Source: Bacteroidales bacterium (GTDB lineage Bacteria > Bacteroidota > Bacteroidia > Bacteroidales > UBA932). From it: a stretch of DNA of 43,995 nt. The stretch lies in NCBI GenBank assembly GCA_004556005.1, contig SFJA01000004.1, positions 1-43,995 on the forward strand, written 5' to 3'. Below, in pieces: positions 41,281 to 43,995 of this stretch. Positions within the stretch are counted from its first letter, which is position 1; the number at the start of each line of letters is the position of its first letter. The translations under genes and the position numbers were made by a program. A model generated the notes under the pieces. It searched no databases, had not been told where the DNA came from, and saw only the letters and a list, made by a program, of their open reading frames with translations.

Positions 41281-42021
41281 TTAGTCGTTTTCTGTCCATT
41301 TGCCTTCAATCCAGTCCGGATTGGAGTATTTGTTTGTTCGTATTGCCTCAATTTCAGCGAGTTGCTCGGGGCTAAGCACTATTTCTGCGTCTCCTGCGCT
41401 GAATTTTTCCTGAAGAGCCGACTGCATCTCGTCGAGACTGTCAAACGGCATAAGGTCCTTGAGATTGGTGACGCGGCTGCGTACCGAAGCCACCCCCTTG
41501 CGGTGAAGTTTGCTGTCAGGAGTGTCAAGAGCTGCCGTAAGTGTTTCTATGTCAACATCGTACATCAGAGTCCCGTGCACTATCGTGCGGTCTTTCCATA
41601 CCCTCTTGGCATAGCCTGAGACCTTGTGTCCGTCAACAAAGATGTCGTTGCGTCCGCTGACCTCGGCGTTAACTCCAAACTCCGACAGCGCCTTTGCCAT
41701 CATCACCACGGCTGAAGGATGCTCTCCCTCGGCAGTCGTCCCCAGCAGGGAAAGGGGGCCGACAAAGGAGTAGTTGAGGTTCTGCAGGTCGTGATATACG
41801 GCTCCGCCACCCGTCGAACGCCTTACCAGGTTGATGCCGTGTTCCTTCAGATACCCAAGGTTTACTTCGGCATACTGGTTCTGGCTGATGCCGATTATGA
41901 CCGATGGGCTGTTGCGCCAGAGATAAAATACCACCTCGTCCTTCGGACCGTTCTGCAAGCACCATTCGTCAAATGCCATATTGTAGAACGGGTCAGTGCT
42001 AGGATTTGATAACCAACGCAT
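41281..42021 (-). CDS. lplA: Lipoate--protein ligase, short form
   Basis: 246 residues. The lipoate-binding loop RRSTGGGAVYHD (67-78), the catalytic-type lysine K133 in GHKVSGYAKR, and HGTLMYDVD are intact, so it should activate lipoate with ATP and attach it to 2-oxoacid dehydrogenase or glycine cleavage proteins. It ends soon after NKYSNPDWIEGKW; the C-terminal accessory domain of E. coli LplA is missing, as in other short ligases. It lies ten bases after the SIS gene and eight before the aldolase gene, an unexplained placement within a sugar-type operon. Confidence 0.92.
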   Translation of the reverse strand: MRWLSNPSTDPFYNMAFDEWCLQNGPKDEVVFYLWRNSPSVIIGISQNQYAEVNLGYLKEHGINLVRRSTGGGAVYHDLQNLNYSFVGPLSLLGTTAEGEHPSAVVMMAKALSEFGVNAEVSGRNDIFVDGHKVSGYAKRVWKDRTIVHGTLMYDVDIETLTAALDTPDSKLHRKGVASVRSRVTNLKDLMPFDSLDEMQSALQEKFSAGDAEIVLSPEQLAEIEAIRTNKYSNPDWIEGKWTEND

Positions 42022-42031
42022 TTTCAGTTAT

Positions 42032-43066
42032 TTACATTTCATTTCCCACCTTGCGCGCCCTCTGTGGCTTGTCAAGGTTGATGTTGTCAGCCACGCCTAT
42101 CTCGACCAGGACGTTCCAGCCCGCGCAAAGATCGACGTACTGCTGGTATTCGCCGGCCTCAGGGACGACTACGGTCGTGAACGGAGTCTGTTCTTTTGCG
42201 ATTGCGACTACGTGCACACCGGCTCCGTCAAATACTGTCTTGTACTTTTCGTATTCGCTTTTGATTGGTTCGACGATAAACACGATGTCGCCTTCCTGCA
42301 TCACCTCTTCGGGTCCGTGCAGGGCGTAGGTGCCTTCGAGGAAGTCGCTCTTGCGGCGGGTTATCTCGTTGGTCTTGAGAGTAAGTTCCTCTGCTACACC
42401 GTCATTCATTCCTGCAAAGTAGATTGTTTTTGCTCCTCTTGCCCAATCAACGATTTGCTGGGGAACAGGGAGGGTGAGCGCGCTTTCTATCTTTTCGGCA
42501 AGTCCGGTGATATCCATTTCCCTTCCGGCGAGCTTGCGTACGATGGCTTCCTCAAAAAGCACCTGTTCAACCACGCTCTTGGTTGCGGCGACTGCGTTTT
42601 CCCATCCGCAGCGCAGTACATAAGCGTCTCCGCAAGTTTCTTCGAGCGGGGTCGCCTCGTTTGCGGTCAGTGCAAAGAGACCCTTTCCCCCTTCGGAGCA
42701 ACAGCAGCAGCCTCCCTTCGACCTCTCTTCGCGAAGCTTGCGTGCGAGCGACAGAGTCTCCTTGGTGCGGCCGGAGTTGGATGAACAAACTACGGTAAAG
42801 TCCTTGAGATCATATTCTGCGGCCTGGGTGGCTCCTTCGGTCACAATTCTTTCCTTTACACCCCAGCCGAGCGCTTTCCTGATGGCATTCTTTGCCGGCA
42901 TAATGCGGCTCGAACCCTCTCCGGTAAGGAGCAGACTGCCACGGCGTGCAGCATCGGCAGCGACCTTGTCGGCAACCGCAGGGTCGAACTTGCGTACGGT
43001 TGCAACCGTGTCCATCATCTCCTGAACCAGCGCAAATGCTGAATATTTGCTTTCTTTCAGATTCAT
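42032..43066 (-). CDS. SIS domain sugar isomerase-type protein
   Basis: 344 residues with two SIS domains. The first has TGEGSSRIMPAKNAIRK and the phosphosugar motif CSSNSGRTKETLSLARK; the second has IYFAGMNDGVAEELTLKTNE. These resemble AgaS/GlmS-type aldose-ketose isomerases or deaminases. AgaS acts in N-acetylgalactosamine catabolism, so a similar role is plausible beside the GH109-like gene but not proven. An odd run KGGCCCCSEGG sits between the two parts of the first domain (around 42700). The start overlaps the hydrolase stop by four bases. Confidence 0.85.
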   Translation of the reverse strand: MNLKESKYSAFALVQEMMDTVATVRKFDPAVADKVAADAARRGSLLLTGEGSSRIMPAKNAIRKALGWGVKERIVTEGATQAAEYDLKDFTVVCSSNSGRTKETLSLARKLREERSKGGCCCCSEGGKGLFALTANEATPLEETCGDAYVLRCGWENAVAATKSVVEQVLFEEAIVRKLAGREMDITGLAEKIESALTLPVPQQIVDWARGAKTIYFAGMNDGVAEELTLKTNEITRRKSDFLEGTYALHGPEEVMQEGDIVFIVEPIKSEYEKYKTVFDGAGVHVVAIAKEQTPFTTVVVPEAGEYQQYVDLCAGWNVLVEIGVADNINLDKPQRARKVGNEM

Positions 43067-43650
43067 AACTTATTGATTTTTAACAATTCTTCCAGTATCG
43101 GCAACAGGTGCTCCTTTACCTGCGGAAAGTTTGGCAGGTGCCCGCCCGGATAGCTCACACCGCAGCCGGGATAGTGACGGGAGAATTCGTCCCTGCAACT
43201 GACTATCTCGTCGTCCAGGGCAAACGCGCCTCTGGTCAGCGCCCTTTCGGCATCGTCGAGCCCGTCGAACTGGCAGTTCTCCAGGCGTTCGTATGAGTCG
43301 CAGATCTGCGGGGTTATTGTGAAGTAGCGTTCACCGTCGGAGCGCGGGGAGAGGTATTGCATTTCCTGGCCTGACTTGCTGCGCAAGAGTCTGCTGATAT
43401 GAAAGTCGGGATTGACGAGCAGTTTGGGAAAGCCTCTGAGTTTCTGGGCCCAGAAGCCGCCCAGGGACAGTCCAACAATCGCGTCAGGTCGCTCGCTGCT
43501 GCATATTTCCTGTAGCAGAGCCAGAGCCCTGTCCGCTTCAATGGGGACATCCGGTGCGATAACGGTGCTGTCCTTAAGCAGTATCCTCAACGTGCTGGAC
43601 ATCTTGTATGCCCCGGAAGAAGCAAGACCGTGTATGAAGAGAATTTTCAT
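43063..43650 (-). CDS. YqiA/YcfP-type alpha/beta hydrolase
   Basis: 195 residues. A small alpha/beta hydrolase with IHGLASSG at the oxyanion side, nucleophile S62 in VGLSLGG, a possible acid D146 and H171 in YPGGHLPNF, so the triad is complete. Family YqiA members are esterases of unknown natural substrate. It is the first gene of the six-gene unit, with a promoter at 43671-43701 divergent from that of tRNA-Leu(CAA), and overlaps the SIS gene by four bases. Confidence 0.88.
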   Translation of the reverse strand: MKILFIHGLASSGAYKMSSTLRILLKDSTVIAPDVPIEADRALALLQEICSSERPDAIVGLSLGGFWAQKLRGFPKLLVNPDFHISRLLRSKSGQEMQYLSPRSDGERYFTITPQICDSYERLENCQFDGLDDAERALTRGAFALDDEIVSCRDEFSRHYPGCGVSYPGGHLPNFPQVKEHLLPILEELLKINKL

Positions 43651-43670
43651 AAAGCCACCTTTCCGAACTA

Positions 43671-43701
43671 CAAACTTACGAAAAATTACCGATATCCTAA
43701 A
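43671..43701 (-). promoter_or_regulatory. Promoter of the hydrolase-SIS-lplA-aldolase-MFS operon
   Basis: Minus strand: TTTA (43701-43698), 19 bases, then TAAGTTTG (43678-43671). The -33 box has one mismatch. Its -33 box lies only four bases from that of the divergent tRNA promoter, so the two may compete for polymerase. Confidence 0.6.
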
Positions 43702-43705
43702 AACA

Positions 43706-43737
43706 TTTGATTAATTCGCATTTTCTCAATACCTTTG
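43706..43737 (+). promoter_or_regulatory. Promoter of tRNA-Leu(CAA)
   Basis: TTTG (43706-43709), exactly 20 bases, then TACCTTTG (43730-43737): a perfect consensus match, 36 bases before the mature tRNA. Confidence 0.75.
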
Positions 43738-43773
43738 CAATCCGGTTGCCGTTTGTGGCAATTTTTTCCGTTG

Positions 43774-43857
43774 GCCCGAGTGGCGGAATGGTAGACGCGA
43801 TGGACTCAAAATCCATTGTCCCTTAAAGATGTGCCGGTTCGAGTCCGGCCTCGGGCA
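43774..43857 (+). tRNA. tRNA-Leu (anticodon CAA)
   Basis: An 84-base class II tRNA. Acceptor GCCCGAG pairs with CTCGGGC, discriminator A. Anticodon stem ATGGA/TCCAT with loop CTCAAAA gives CAA. The long variable arm (TTGTCCCTTAAAGATGT region) and T arm GGTTCGAGTCC are present. CCA is not encoded. Confidence 0.95.
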
Positions 43858-43860
43858 CAA

Positions 43861-43913
43861 AAAAGGCTTTGTAAGTTGTTGTTTTTCAAACACTTTACAA
43901 AGCCTTGTTTTTT
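43861..43913 (+). terminator. Rho-independent terminator of tRNA-Leu(CAA)
   Basis: A perfect 12-bp stem, AAGGCTTTGTAA (43863-43874) with TTACAAAGCCTT (43895-43906), a 20-base loop and then GTTTTTT. Confidence 0.88.
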
Positions 43914-43930
43914 GTATCCCCCAAATTTGG

Positions 43931-43995
43931 TCACCTTTTGGTCACTTTTCCTTCCACCCATCTCCCACCTTCGTCCAGAATATAAGGGATGTCGC
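43931..43995 (-). CDS. Possible C-terminal end of a gene entering from the right edge
   Basis: On the minus strand, the frame from the window edge reads DIPYILDEGGRWVEGKVTKR and stops at 43931-43933. It is only 20 codons, so coding status and family are not certain. Because it ends 73 bases from a tRNA-Leu gene, an integrated element is one possibility, but nothing here proves it. Confidence 0.25.
   Translation of the reverse strand, partial: DIPYILDEGGRWVEGKVTKR

Overview
This window looks like chromosomal DNA from a member of the Bacteroidota, most likely a gut-type Bacteroidales. I see Bacteroidota-style promoters (TTTG, about 20 bases, then TAnnTTTG) before many genes. RpsP has the long Ala/Glu-rich tail usual in this phylum, and TopA ends in repeats rather than zinc fingers. 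There are lipoprotein signals, a GH109-type oxidoreductase and a DUF3109 protein. Names come from motifs and family knowledge only; no database search was possible.

Layout. 1-900 is non-coding: a degenerate tandem array (1-715), then a dispersed repeat element (735-891). A tRNA-Leu(UAA) follows, then a broken M24 peptidase gene and comF. 3442-8933 (minus) is the complete rod-shape operon mreB-mreC-mreD-mrdA-rodA. ispD and topA converge at 9.7 kb. 12.0-16.6 kb (plus) carries a class A penicillin-binding protein, ddl and prmC, so most of the left half concerns the cell wall. 16.6-31.8 kb holds a lipoprotein, an intact aminopeptidase P, hemW, a coiled-coil membrane protein, a U32 protein with a TPR protein, an M16-like protein lacking its catalytic motif with a DUF3109 protein, an acyltransferase with a ketopantoate reductase-like enzyme, a secreted nitroreductase and an EamA transporter. 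31.8-34.6 kb is an accessory block: two nearly identical direct copies of the 735-891 element flank an AlbA_2/Schlafen-type ATP-binding protein and a decayed gene fragment. tRNA-Leu(GAG), queH, rpsP and rimM follow. 36.8-43.65 kb pairs a GH109-like enzyme with a convergent six-gene operon (alpha/beta hydrolase, SIS sugar isomerase, lipoate ligase, double-domain class II aldolase, MFS transporter, small membrane protein) that resembles a sugar or amino-sugar catabolic unit. The window ends with tRNA-Leu(CAA) and its terminator.

Most unusual. The main candidate for something undescribed is the repeat family at 735-891, 31837-32006 and 34232-34401. Each copy has about 21-bp terminal inverted repeats, four CCAGGTG-like cores in a symmetric arrangement, and a 13-base match to the IHF consensus that is kept in all three copies while its free spacer bases vary. 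Degenerate pieces of the same element appear to build the 1-715 array, and two direct copies bracket a 2.4-kb cargo. Secondary points are a class II aldolase with a degenerate second half, a proteolytically dead M16 protein, an M24 gene broken by an internal deletion, and low-complexity insertions in several otherwise ordinary enzymes.
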